DNA of 64,000 nucleotides. It comes from Streptomyces aureoverticillatus. GTDB taxonomy: Bacteria > Actinomycetota > Actinomycetes > Streptomycetales > Streptomycetaceae. Every line of letters starts with the position of its first letter. Position 1 is the stretch's first letter. A program made the translations under genes and the position numbers. Below the pieces are notes generated by a model. It was not told where the DNA came from and ran no database searches. It saw nothing but the letters and a program-made list of their open reading frames with translations. Location: positions 248,001-312,000 of the forward strand of contig NZ_BMSY01000002.1 in NCBI RefSeq assembly GCF_014649395.1. Direction: 5' to 3'. Positions 17,602 to 25,412 of this stretch are shown in pieces.

Positions 17602-18747
17602 TCAGGGATGCAGGACGACCAGGTCGTCCCGGTGCACCACTTCGCGCTCGTAGGCGGGTCCGAGCTCGCGGGCGAGCTCGCGCGTGGAACGGCCGAACAA
17701 GCGTGGCAGTTCCTTGGCGTCGAAGTTCACCAGACCGCGTGCGACGGCCCGGCCCGCGGTGTCCCGCAGCTCCACCGGGTCGCCCGCGATGAAGTCGCCC
17801 TCGACGGCCGCGATCCCGGCGGGCAGCAGCGACTTGCGGCCCTCGACGACCGCGCGCACCGCCCCGTCGTCGAGGGTGAGCGCGCCGCGCGGCGCGGAGG
17901 CGTGCTGGAGCCACAGCAGGCGGTCGGCGGAGCGGCGTCCGGTGGGGTGGAAGTAGGTGCCGGTGTCGCGGCCCGCGAGGGCGTCCGCGGCCTGACTGGC
18001 GGAGGTCAGCACGACGGGGACGCCGGCGGCCGCGGCGATCCGGGCGGCCTCGACCTTGGTGACCATGCCGCCGGTGCCGACGCCCGCCTTGCCCGCGCTG
18101 CCGATCTTGACGTGCTCGATGTCGGCGGGCCCGGTGACCTCGGCGATCCGCGCGGTGCCGGGGGCGGACGGGTCGCCGTCGTAGAGGCCGTCCACGTCCG
18201 ACAGGAGCACCAGCAGGTCGGCGCGGACGAGGTGGGCGACGAGCGCGGCGAGGCGGTCGTTGTCGCCGAAGCGGATCTCGTCGGTGGCCACCGTGTCGTT
18301 CTCGTTGACGACCGGCAGGGCGCCCATGGCGAGGAGCTTGTCGAGGGTGCGCGAGGCGTTGCGGTGGTGGGCGCGGCGGCTGGTGTCGTCGGTGGTGAGA
18401 AGGACCTGGCCGACGCGGACGCCGTAGCGCGCGAAGGAGGCGGTGTAGCGGGCGACGAGCAGGCCCTGGCCGACGCTCGCGGCGGCCTGCTGGCGGGCCA
18501 GGTCCTTGGGGCGGCGGCGCAGGCCGAGCGGGGCGAGTCCGGCGGCGATGGCGCCGGAGGAGACGAGGACGACCTCGCGCTCTCCCCCGCTGCGGCTCTT
18601 GGCGAGTACGTCGACGAGCGCGTCCACGCGGTCCGCGTCCAGGCCGCCCGACGCGGTGGTCAGCGACGACGACCCCACCTTCACGACGACCCGGTGGGCG
18701 CCCGCGACGTCCGCCCGCCCCTTTGTCCCTGTCACGGCCCTTGTCAC
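17602..18747 (-). CDS. proB: Glutamate 5-kinase with PUA domain
   Basis: A 381 aa enzyme that phosphorylates glutamate in the first step of proline synthesis. The amino-acid kinase domain shows VVVKVGSSSL near residue 17, VLVSSGAIAAG, the VVNENDTV loop and GTGGMVTKVEAA. The final ~90 residues form a PUA domain, as in bacterial ProB. Start GTG (VTRAVTGTKG) was preferred because GGGGAAGC precedes it; another GTG four codons on is possible. A 264-bp gap separates it from the next gene in the same direction and holds three GTGCA repeats but no recognisable gene. Confidence 0.95.
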   Translation of the reverse strand: MTRAVTGTKGRADVAGAHRVVVKVGSSSLTTASGGLDADRVDALVDVLAKSRSGGEREVVLVSSGAIAAGLAPLGLRRRPKDLARQQAAASVGQGLLVARYTASFARYGVRVGQVLLTTDDTSRRAHHRNASRTLDKLLAMGALPVVNENDTVATDEIRFGDNDRLAALVAHLVRADLLVLLSDVDGLYDGDPSAPGTARIAEVTGPADIEHVKIGSAGKAGVGTGGMVTKVEAARIAAAAGVPVVLTSASQAADALAGRDTGTYFHPTGRRSADRLLWLQHASAPRGALTLDDGAVRAVVEGRKSLLPAGIAAVEGDFIAGDPVELRDTAGRAVARGLVNFDAKELPRLFGRSTRELARELGPAYEREVVHRDDLVVLHP

Positions 18748-18932
18748 GCGCTTCCCCAATGGTCCCCATGTGCTGTGGACCAGCAATCTACGTGAGTACG
18801 CGACGGGGTTGCCCGCGCGTTTCGGTGGGCGGACGCGGGACGGGCGGAGCCCCGGTGGACCGGGCGGCCGGAACAAGGCCCCGGTGATCCGTGACCTTTG
18901 CCCCTTTATCCGGTGATTAGCGTCACGGAAGA

Positions 18933-18962
18933 TTGCTACGGAGGCACCGAGCGTCATACGGT
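18933..18962 (+). promoter_or_regulatory. Candidate promoter of the glycerophosphotransferase-like gene
   Basis: TTGCTA and TACGGT are separated by 18 bp, about 110 bp upstream of the GTG start, in the 323-bp gap divergent from proB. This is a plausible housekeeping-type promoter, judged by eye only. Confidence 0.35.
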
Positions 18963-19070
18963 CAGGGGTCTTCCACTCATCCGGATGGGTGTATCCACGC
19001 GTCCGGACCCCAGCACAGCCCGCACCGCCTTCCCCCCGTCCGACACGCCCCCCGCCAGGAGCCCCAGCCC

Positions 19071-21161
19071 GTGCCCTCCGCCGGACTCGCCCCCCGCCGC
19101 GTCGTACAGCTCACCGCGCTGCTGTCGATGTTCGCACTCTTCACGGCGCAGCTCGTTTCCGCGCTCGTGCCGTACGTCCCGGTGTTCGTCGCCGCGTCGG
19201 CGGCGAACCTCGCGCTCGACATCTATCTGCAGTACAAGCAGCCGGGTCTGCTCTCCCTCCTGGGCAAGATCCGCTTCGATGTCACCGTCCGGCAGTTGCT
19301 GCGCGACATGCTGGTCCTGGTCGGCCTGCTGCGCATCGACGGCATCGAGCCGCTCGCCGAGCAGTCGCCGCTGACCGTCGCGCTGCTCGCGTTCTACGCC
19401 CTGCACTTCTTCTGCCAGGCCGTCGCCGTCATGGTCCGCCGCGCCCGGGCGCTGCCGATCGTCACGCGCAACATCGACACCTCCGCGCTGCGCCTGAGCG
19501 CCGCCCCGCCGCGCATACTGGCCCGCCAGCAGGCGCGCCGCCTGCTCACCTTCTCCGTGCCGGCGACGGCCGGCCTGGTCCTGACGGCGGCCACCACGCA
19601 CGCGTACTGGGGCGGCATCGGCCTCGGCATCTCCCTCGTCATGATCGGCGGCGGCGCCGCCTACCTGGCCACCTGGCTGCTGCCGAAGAAGCGGGCGAAG
19701 AACGACCAGGCCGTCATGGAGTGGCTGGACAAGTGGCTGTCGGAGTACAAGCCGACGATCGCCATGTACTTCTCCGGCGGCACCACGTCCGCGTACCAGG
19801 CGAACATGTGGCTCTCCACGCTGTCGCAGCTCGACGGCAACCCGCTGATCGTGCTGCGCGAGCGCTTCATGGTCCAGAAGATCGACTCCACGGACGTGCC
19901 GATCATCTGCTTCCCGAAGGTCGCCACGATGTTCTCGCTGGAGACGTCGACGCTGAAGATGATGCTGCACCCGGCGAACGCCGCGAAGACCTCGCAGGTC
20001 CTGCGCATCCCCTCGCTCAAGCACGCCTTCATCAACCACGGCGAGAGCGACAAGCTGTCGTCCTGCAACCCGTACGCGAAGGCCTACGACCAGGTGTGGG
20101 TCGCCGGTCCCGCCGCCCGCGAGCGCTACCAGCTCGCCGACATCGGCGTCGACGACAAGGACGTGGTCGAGGTCGGCCGCCCCCAGCTGTCGCCGATCCG
20201 GCCGTACGCGGGCGCTCCCACGGGCGCGTTCACCACCGTCCTGTACGCCCCGACCTGGGAGGGCTGGGACGGCAACCCCGGCAACACCTCGGTCGTCCTC
20301 GCCGGCGAGAACATCGTCCGGCACCTCCTGGCCGACCCCGCCGTGCGCCTCGTCTACAAGCCGCACCCGATGACCGGTTCGCAGAACCCGGCCGCGGGCG
20401 CCGCCAACGAGCGCATCAAGGCCATGATCCGCGAGGCCAACACGCGGCGCTCCGGCGCCCGCCCCGGCCCCGAGGCCGCGGCCGAACTCGCCCGCCGCAC
20501 GGACGCGTTGAACCTGCTCACCGCGAAGAAGTTCCGCAAGAGCGCGGACGAGATGGAGCGGATGATGCTCCAGGGCACGCCCGACGGCGACAGCCGGGCC
20601 GCGATCGCCGAGGCGACCGCCGCGTGGGAGTCGGCGTACTGGGCCTCGCTGCCCGAGTGGGAGCACCAGATCATCACCGAGTCCCGCCCGGCGATCTTCT
20701 CCTGCTTCAACCAGGCCGACCTGCTGATCAGCGATGTCTCCTCGGTCGTCTCGGACTGGCTGAGCAGCGAGAAGCCGTACGCGGTGGCCAACACCTCCGG
20801 GCTGAGCGAGACGGACTTCCGCTCCGGCTTCCCGACGGTGCGCGCCGCGACGATCCTCGCCCCCGAGGCGGACGGCCTGCCCGCCCTCCTGGAGGCCGTG
20901 CGCGCCCCCGAGAAGGACGTGTACGCGGAGGCCCGCGCCGAGCTGAAGGAACACCTCCTCGGCCCGTCCGACCCGCCCTCCCTGGTCCGCTTCAACGCCG
21001 CGGCCCTGGCCCTGTGCGCCGAGTCCGACGCCCGCCGCGCCCGCGCGGCAGCCCGTCAGGAGGCGGAGATCCCCGGACAGCGGGACGAGTCCACGGAGAC
21101 GGTGGACGCGGCGGAGGCCGCGATGGACGCGGACCCCACCGAGGAGCTGGAGTCCGCGTAG
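19071..21161 (+). CDS. CDP-glycerol glycerophosphotransferase-like wall-polymer enzyme
   Basis: 696 aa. The N-terminal ~200 residues contain several membrane helices. The C-terminal ~450 residues match the TagB/TagF-like fold: INHGESDK (the WHG-type loop), LVYKPHPMTG and LLISDVSSVVSDWL. These enzymes transfer glycerol-phosphate or similar units from CDP-activated donors to build teichoic-acid-like polymers. Start GTG (VPSAGLAPRR) follows AGGAG by 10 bp; upstream in-frame codons lack support. From memory, related genes between proB and obg in S. coelicolor take part in spore-wall glycopolymer synthesis, which fits the LCP-like gene in this window. Confidence 0.85.
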   Translation: MPSAGLAPRRVVQLTALLSMFALFTAQLVSALVPYVPVFVAASAANLALDIYLQYKQPGLLSLLGKIRFDVTVRQLLRDMLVLVGLLRIDGIEPLAEQSPLTVALLAFYALHFFCQAVAVMVRRARALPIVTRNIDTSALRLSAAPPRILARQQARRLLTFSVPATAGLVLTAATTHAYWGGIGLGISLVMIGGGAAYLATWLLPKKRAKNDQAVMEWLDKWLSEYKPTIAMYFSGGTTSAYQANMWLSTLSQLDGNPLIVLRERFMVQKIDSTDVPIICFPKVATMFSLETSTLKMMLHPANAAKTSQVLRIPSLKHAFINHGESDKLSSCNPYAKAYDQVWVAGPAARERYQLADIGVDDKDVVEVGRPQLSPIRPYAGAPTGAFTTVLYAPTWEGWDGNPGNTSVVLAGENIVRHLLADPAVRLVYKPHPMTGSQNPAAGAANERIKAMIREANTRRSGARPGPEAAAELARRTDALNLLTAKKFRKSADEMERMMLQGTPDGDSRAAIAEATAAWESAYWASLPEWEHQIITESRPAIFSCFNQADLLISDVSSVVSDWLSSEKPYAVANTSGLSETDFRSGFPTVRAATILAPEADGLPALLEAVRAPEKDVYAEARAELKEHLLGPSDPPSLVRFNAAALALCAESDARRARAAARQEAEIPGQRDESTETVDAAEAAMDADPTEELESA

Positions 21162-21169
21162 CCTGGCCA

Positions 21170-21412
21170 GGGGCCTTGGGCGGGCGCGGCAGCCGTTTCC
21201 CGCCGCTTCGCGGCGGGTTTCCCACCCACCCGCCCCTGACTGTCGGCCCCGTCTCACCGCCGTGAGCAGAGCGAAGGGCCCCGGAGCGAGTGATCGCTTC
21301 CGGGGCCCTTTCATGTATCCCTACGGTGCGCCGGGGCCGACAGCAACGGGCGGGCGGGTGGGAAACCCCGCCGCGAAGCGGCGGGGAAGGGTTGCCGCCC
21401 GCCCAGGGCCCA
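21170..21412. repeat. Long imperfect inverted repeat around a terminator
   Basis: Two arms of about 80 bp (roughly 21170-21252 and 21330-21412) are inverted copies of each other at about 85% by eye. Each contains the palindrome CCGCCGCTTCGCGGCGG and a TTTCCCACCC(A/G)CCCGCCC tract. Between them lies a strong hairpin. The gap separates convergent genes. Confidence 0.85.
21274..21312. terminator. Bidirectional terminator hairpin
   Basis: AAGGGCCCCGGA pairs with TCCGGGGCCCTTT, with an inner GCGA/TCGC pair around GTGA. It lies between the convergent glycerophosphotransferase-like gene and obgE. Confidence 0.85.
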
Positions 21413-21416
21413 CGGC

Positions 21417-22865
21417 CTAGAAGGGCTTGAAGTCGTCGTACGCCTGCTCCGCCTCGTCCCGCTCCGCGTCGCGGTCACGACGCCGCTGCGCGGCGGGCCG
21501 CGGCGCCTCGAAGCGGTGGTCCTCGCCGCGCCGCCCGAGCATCTCCGCTCCGGCGGACAGCGACGGCTCCCAGTCGAAGACGACCGCGTTGTCCTCGGGG
21601 CCGATGGCCACGCCGTCACCCGCCCGGGCACCGGCCTTCATCAGCTCGTCCTCGACGCCGAGGCGGTTGAGCCGGTCCGCGAGGTAGCCGACGGCCTCGT
21701 CGTTGTTGAAGTCGGTCTGGCGGACCCAGCGCTCCGGCTTCTCGCCGCGCACGCGGTAGAGGGCCTCGCCCTCGTCCTCCTCGCGCGTGACGGTGAAGCC
21801 CGCGTCGTCGACGGCCTTGGGCCGGATGACGATGCGCGTGGCCTCCTCCTGCGGCTTGGCGGCCCGCGCCTCGGCGACGAGCCCGGCGAGCGCGAAGGAC
21901 AGCTCCTTGAGGCCCTTGTGGGCGACCGCGGAGACCTCGAAGACGCGGTAGCCGCGCTCCTCCAGGTCGGGCCGCACCAGGTCGGCCAGGTCCTGGCCGT
22001 CCGGGATGTCGACCTTGTTGAGGACCACCAGACGCGGCCGGTTCTCCAGGCCCGCGCCGTACTCCCGCAGCTCCGCCTCGATCACGTCGAGGTCGGACAG
22101 CGGGTCGCGGTCGGACTCCAGCGTCGCGGTGTCCAGGACGTGCACGAGCACGCTGCACCGCTCCACGTGGCGCAGGAACTCCAGGCCGAGGCCCTTGCCC
22201 TGGCTGGCGCCGGGGATGAGACCGGGCACGTCGGCGATCGTGTAGACGGTGGAGCCGGCCGTGACGACGCCGAGGTTGGGCACCAGGGTCGTGAACGGAT
22301 AGTCGGCGATCTTCGGCTTGGCGGCGCTGAGCACGGAGATCAGCGAGGACTTGCCGGCGCTCGGGTAGCCGACGAGCGCGACGTCCGCGACCGTCTTGAG
22401 CTCCAGGACCACGTCACCGGCGTCGCCGGGCTCGCCGAGCAGCGCGAAGCCGGGCGCCTTGCGGCGGGCGGAGGCGAGCGCGGCGTTGCCGAGGCCCCCG
22501 CGGCCGCCCTGCGCGGCGACGAACGAGGTGCCGTGGCCGACCATGTCGGCGAGCACGTTGCCCTGCTTGTCGAGCACGACGGTGCCGTCCGGGACCGGCA
22601 GGACCAGGTCCTGGCCGTCCTTGCCGGAGCGGTTGCCGCCCTCGCCGGGCTTGCCGGCGGTGGCCTTGCGGTGCGGGCTGTGGTGGTAGTCGAGCAGCGT
22701 GGTCACGGACTGGTCGACGACCAGGATGACGTCGCCGCCCCGGCCGCCGTTGCCGCCGTCCGGGCCGCCGAGCGGCTTGAACTTCTCACGGTGGACGGAG
22801 GCACAGCCGTGGCCTCCGCTACCCGCGGCGACATGCAGCTCGACGCGGTCCACGAAGGTGGTCAT
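21417..22865 (-). CDS. obgE: GTPase Obg
   Basis: A 482 aa Obg GTPase for ribosome assembly and growth control. The Gly-rich OBG domain occupies residues 1-160 ([12 protein letters not shown]). The G domain follows with [11 protein letters not shown] (P-loop near 166), [11 protein letters not shown] (switch I), ADVPGLI (G3) and NKVD (G4). A C-terminal OCT-type domain contains [20 protein letters not shown]. The last ~50 residues are an Arg/Glu-rich tail. It lies downstream of rplU and rpmA but behind a terminator hairpin, so it probably also has its own promoter. In Streptomyces Obg is linked to the onset of aerial growth. Confidence 0.97.
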   Translation of the reverse strand: MTTFVDRVELHVAAGSGGHGCASVHREKFKPLGGPDGGNGGRGGDVILVVDQSVTTLLDYHHSPHRKATAGKPGEGGNRSGKDGQDLVLPVPDGTVVLDKQGNVLADMVGHGTSFVAAQGGRGGLGNAALASARRKAPGFALLGEPGDAGDVVLELKTVADVALVGYPSAGKSSLISVLSAAKPKIADYPFTTLVPNLGVVTAGSTVYTIADVPGLIPGASQGKGLGLEFLRHVERCSVLVHVLDTATLESDRDPLSDLDVIEAELREYGAGLENRPRLVVLNKVDIPDGQDLADLVRPDLEERGYRVFEVSAVAHKGLKELSFALAGLVAEARAAKPQEEATRIVIRPKAVDDAGFTVTREEDEGEALYRVRGEKPERWVRQTDFNNDEAVGYLADRLNRLGVEDELMKAGARAGDGVAIGPEDNAVVFDWEPSLSAGAEMLGRRGEDHRFEAPRPAAQRRRDRDAERDEAEQAYDDFKPF

Positions 22866-22915
22866 GGTTCGGTGCCTCCAGTTACGTACGGAAATGTCTA
22901 CTGCGTAACACGCGA

Positions 22916-22959
22916 AGGGCGGACCCGCTTCCCGGAAACCGGGAAGTCAGGTCCGCCCT
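22916..22959 (-). terminator. Terminator between rpmA and obgE
   Basis: An outer stem AGGGCGGACC/GGTCCGCCCT encloses an inner stem CTTCCCGG/CCGGGAAG with an AAA loop. It follows the rpmA stop by about 45 bp and precedes the obgE start by 50 bp. Confidence 0.8.
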
Positions 22960-23005
22960 CGCGAAGAAAACCGCTCTACGGCGCCTTAAGCCCTCGGAAA
23001 AGGGA

Positions 23006-23260
23006 TCAGGCGACCGGAACGATGTTCACGACCTTGCGGCCGCGGTGGGTACCGAACTCCACCGCACCGGCGTCCAGCGCGAACAGGGTGTCGTCCTTGC
23101 CGCGGCCGACGCCCGTGCCCGGGTGGAAGTGGGTGCCGCGCTGGCGGACCAGGATCTCACCGGCGTTGACGGTCTGACCGCCGAAGCGCTTCACACCGAG
23201 CCGCTGAGCGTTGGAATCGCGCCCGTTCCGAGTGGACGATGCGCCCTTCTTGTGTGCCAT
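23006..23260 (-). CDS. rpmA: 50S ribosomal protein L27
   Basis: 84 aa. The N-terminus [20 protein letters not shown] and the [18 protein letters not shown] core are diagnostic of L27, whose N-terminal tail reaches the peptidyl transferase centre. It follows rplU by 14 bp, the usual order. The N-terminus starts directly with the mature form, without the extra leader seen in firmicutes. Confidence 0.98.
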   Translation of the reverse strand: MAHKKGASSTRNGRDSNAQRLGVKRFGGQTVNAGEILVRQRGTHFHPGTGVGRGKDDTLFALDAGAVEFGTHRGRKVVNIVPVA

Positions 23261-23274
23261 CTTGTCTCAGTCCC

Positions 23275-23595
23275 TTACTTCGCAGCCGTGGGGATGCCGG
23301 TGACCTTGATCGCCGTGTACTGCTGACGGTGACCCTGGCGACGGCGGTAGCCGGTCTTGTTCTTGTAGCGAAGGATGTCGATCTTCGCGCCCTTGTGGTG
23401 GTCCACGACCTCGGCCGTGACCTTGATGCCGGCCAGCACCCACGGGTCGCTGGTCACGGACTCGCCGTCGACAACGAGCAGGGTCGAGAGCTCGACCGTG
23501 TCGCCAACCTTGGCGGTGGAAATCTTGTCAACCTCAACGATGTCGCCGACAGCAACCTTGTGCTGGCGACCACCGCTGCGCACGATGGCGTACAC
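23275..23595 (-). CDS. rplU: 50S ribosomal protein L21
   Basis: 106 aa. [18 protein letters not shown] at the start and [18 protein letters not shown] near the end are the L21 signatures. The GTG start beginning VYAIV was chosen from the family, with AAAGAGAG upstream; the frame remains open for 42 codons further. L21 binds 23S rRNA and depends on L20 for assembly. Confidence 0.98.
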   Translation of the reverse strand: MYAIVRSGGRQHKVAVGDIVEVDKISTAKVGDTVELSTLLVVDGESVTSDPWVLAGIKVTAEVVDHHKGAKIDILRYKNKTGYRRRQGHRQQYTAIKVTGIPTAAK

Positions 23596-23666
23596 GCGGA
23601 TCTCTCTTTCGCTCGGAACGGGACCCCCGCAGTCCAGCCGCCCCGCGCCGAGGGCACGAGCGGCCT

Positions 23667-23683
23667 CTCCCGGAATCCGGGAG
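23667..23683 (-). promoter_or_regulatory. Palindrome in the rplU leader
   Basis: ctcccggaatccgggag is a perfect 8-bp stem around a single base, about 75 bp upstream of rplU. As RNA the loop would be too tight, so a protein-binding site or part of a larger leader fold is likelier. Confidence 0.35.
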
Positions 23684-23769
23684 GAATGAGGTTTACAGGG
23701 GTTGGGCGTGCGTAGGAACACACCGACGGTCTAGGTTACGGGGCCCGACCGGGCGGGTCAAACCGGCCC

Positions 23770-25140
23770 CTACCTGGTCGGTTTCTCGCCGTCCGGCGGC
23801 AGCGGCTTCACGCCCCGGCACAGGTCCGTCTTGTCGCTGGTGCCCGGCCAGGCGACCTTCTTCACCCGGTCGAAGTGCCTGCGGTAGGTGTCGTGCACCG
23901 AGTCGTCGTCGACCTTCACGATCACCTCGTCGTTCTCGCGCAGCGCGGGCGCCGTGTAGTTCTGCGAGCCGGTGAAGGAGACCTTGTTCCGCTTGCCGTC
24001 GTACACGCCGTCGATGAGGACGTACTTGCTGTGGATGATGTACGGCGTGGTCAGCTTCTGGCCGGGCACGAGGGGGTCCCGGTCGTCGTTGTAACAGCGC
24101 AGGGACGGGCCGCCGGGCTTGTGCAGGGCCTCCCAGGTGCCGGGGGTGCCGCCCTGGCTCTTGGCGCTGTCCGTCTCGGCGTAGACGAGGTCCACCGCGC
24201 AGCCGGCCTTCTTCAGCGACACCAGCTTGTCGGCGATCTGCTTGCGCGTGATCTTGAAGATGGAGGCGCGGACCTTGGTCTGCCGCTTCACGCCGTTCGC
24301 GTCCTTGTAGGTGCACGAGACGTTGTTCAGGACCGAGTACATGGTGTCGGTCTCGTTGACGGTGCCCTCGCGCGGGAAGAAGTACGCCTTGTAGAGCCCG
24401 TTGCTGGCCGTGCGGTAGTCCCAGCTCCGCCAGTCCTTGCGCACCATGTCGTCGAAGTACTCGGCGAACGCGTCGTACATCGCCGGGTTGTCCGGCAGCA
24501 GCAGCGCGTCGTTGAAGAACTTGGTGTGCGCGGACGGCGTCGAGTTCGACGTGGTCTGTACGACGACGTCCCGGGCGCCCTTGACCTCGGAGAACAGCCA
24601 GAACTTGTTGTGCATGATCGACTTGCCGTGGCGCGGGTCGCCCAGGCACGACTTGTCCGTGGGACACAGCGCCACGAAGGACTTCTTGGCCGCGTTCGTG
24701 CCCAGCGTCGCGGCGAGCTTGGCGTACGAGGGATTGTTCGGGCGGTCCGTGCGGCTCGTGGAGTCCAGCAGGATCTGTACGTTGACGCCGCGCTCGCGGG
24801 CGTTCAGGAGCGCGTCGACGACCGGGGCCTCCCACACGTGGTAGACGGCGACCTTGATCGTGGAGCCGGGCACGGCCGCGTCGGTGAGCTCGATCAGGCG
24901 GGTGCGGATCGCGTGCTGGGCCGCGTCCGTGCCGAGCGGGTCGTTGAAGACGGGGCCCTCGGTCCAGGACGGGGTGGCCGCGGCCGTGTCGTCCGGGGCT
25001 GCGCCCGCGGCGCCCGCGCCCGCGGCGTGCAGGCTCGCCGCCGCGGAGAGCACCGTGGCGATCGCGGCGGCCTGCCGCCCTCCCTTGACCGGCTTCACGG
25101 CGCGGTGGCGGCCCGTGCCTCTGAGGCGCGACTGCGCCAT
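23770..25140 (-). CDS. Secreted phospholipase D-like protein
   Basis: 456 aa with an N-terminal signal region: basic start, hydrophobic AAAIATVLSAAASLHAAGAG, and a likely cleavage before APDDTAA. Two HxK motifs mark the PLD superfamily: MHNKFWLF near residue 178, and HSKYVLIDG near residue 370 followed by FTGSQNY. The second retains the HxKxxxxD spacing and the first has H-x-K without the usual aspartate, so one site may be atypical. Six cysteines fit an exported protein. Substrates could be phospholipid or another phosphodiester. An RBS-like GGAGGGATG precedes the ATG. Confidence 0.85.
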   Translation of the reverse strand: MAQSRLRGTGRHRAVKPVKGGRQAAAIATVLSAAASLHAAGAGAAGAAPDDTAAATPSWTEGPVFNDPLGTDAAQHAIRTRLIELTDAAVPGSTIKVAVYHVWEAPVVDALLNARERGVNVQILLDSTSRTDRPNNPSYAKLAATLGTNAAKKSFVALCPTDKSCLGDPRHGKSIMHNKFWLFSEVKGARDVVVQTTSNSTPSAHTKFFNDALLLPDNPAMYDAFAEYFDDMVRKDWRSWDYRTASNGLYKAYFFPREGTVNETDTMYSVLNNVSCTYKDANGVKRQTKVRASIFKITRKQIADKLVSLKKAGCAVDLVYAETDSAKSQGGTPGTWEALHKPGGPSLRCYNDDRDPLVPGQKLTTPYIIHSKYVLIDGVYDGKRNKVSFTGSQNYTAPALRENDEVIVKVDDDSVHDTYRRHFDRVKKVAWPGTSDKTDLCRGVKPLPPDGEKPTR

Positions 25141-25199
25141 GGTGCATCCCTCCCCTGACCCCGGCGCGCGGTCTCCCCGCTGCGCGCCCGCGTCATGTC

Positions 25200-25234
25200 T
25201 TCACGATCAACAACATTTCTTCACGGTCAGCAAA
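25200..25234. promoter_or_regulatory. Direct repeat upstream of the phospholipase D-like gene
   Basis: TTCACGATCAACAA and TTCACGGTCAGCAA are spaced 20 bp apart, about 60-95 bp upstream of the start. The spacing is two helix turns, typical of a tandem-binding regulator. The TTCAC core recalls phosphate-box half-sites, but the match is incomplete. Confidence 0.35.
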
Positions 25235-25330
25235 CCGCATGAGTCTTACAGGTAAGCCTGTCAGTTCCAAGTGGCGGCTGAAAACGGCGCATTGAACGCG
25301 CCAACCGGTCATACTGCGCCCCGACGCGCG

Positions 25331-25368
25331 GGTGCCCCCGCCCGGCGGGATCGCCGTGCGGGGGCACC
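25331..25368 (-). terminator. Terminator downstream of rne
   Basis: GGTGCCCCCGC pairs perfectly with GCGGGGGCACC around a 16-nt loop, 45 bp after the rne stop. The surrounding 270-bp gap (25141-25412) otherwise holds the phospholipase promoter and a duplicated gacgcgtgacc. Confidence 0.8.
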
Positions 25369-25412
25369 AGTCGCGGTGACGCGTGACCTTTCAGTCGACG
25401 CGTGACCTGCCG

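Noticed and set aside
23596..23769. A ribosomal-protein leader riboregulator before rplU
   Set aside because: Only a short palindrome is visible; I could not build a conserved leader fold by eye.
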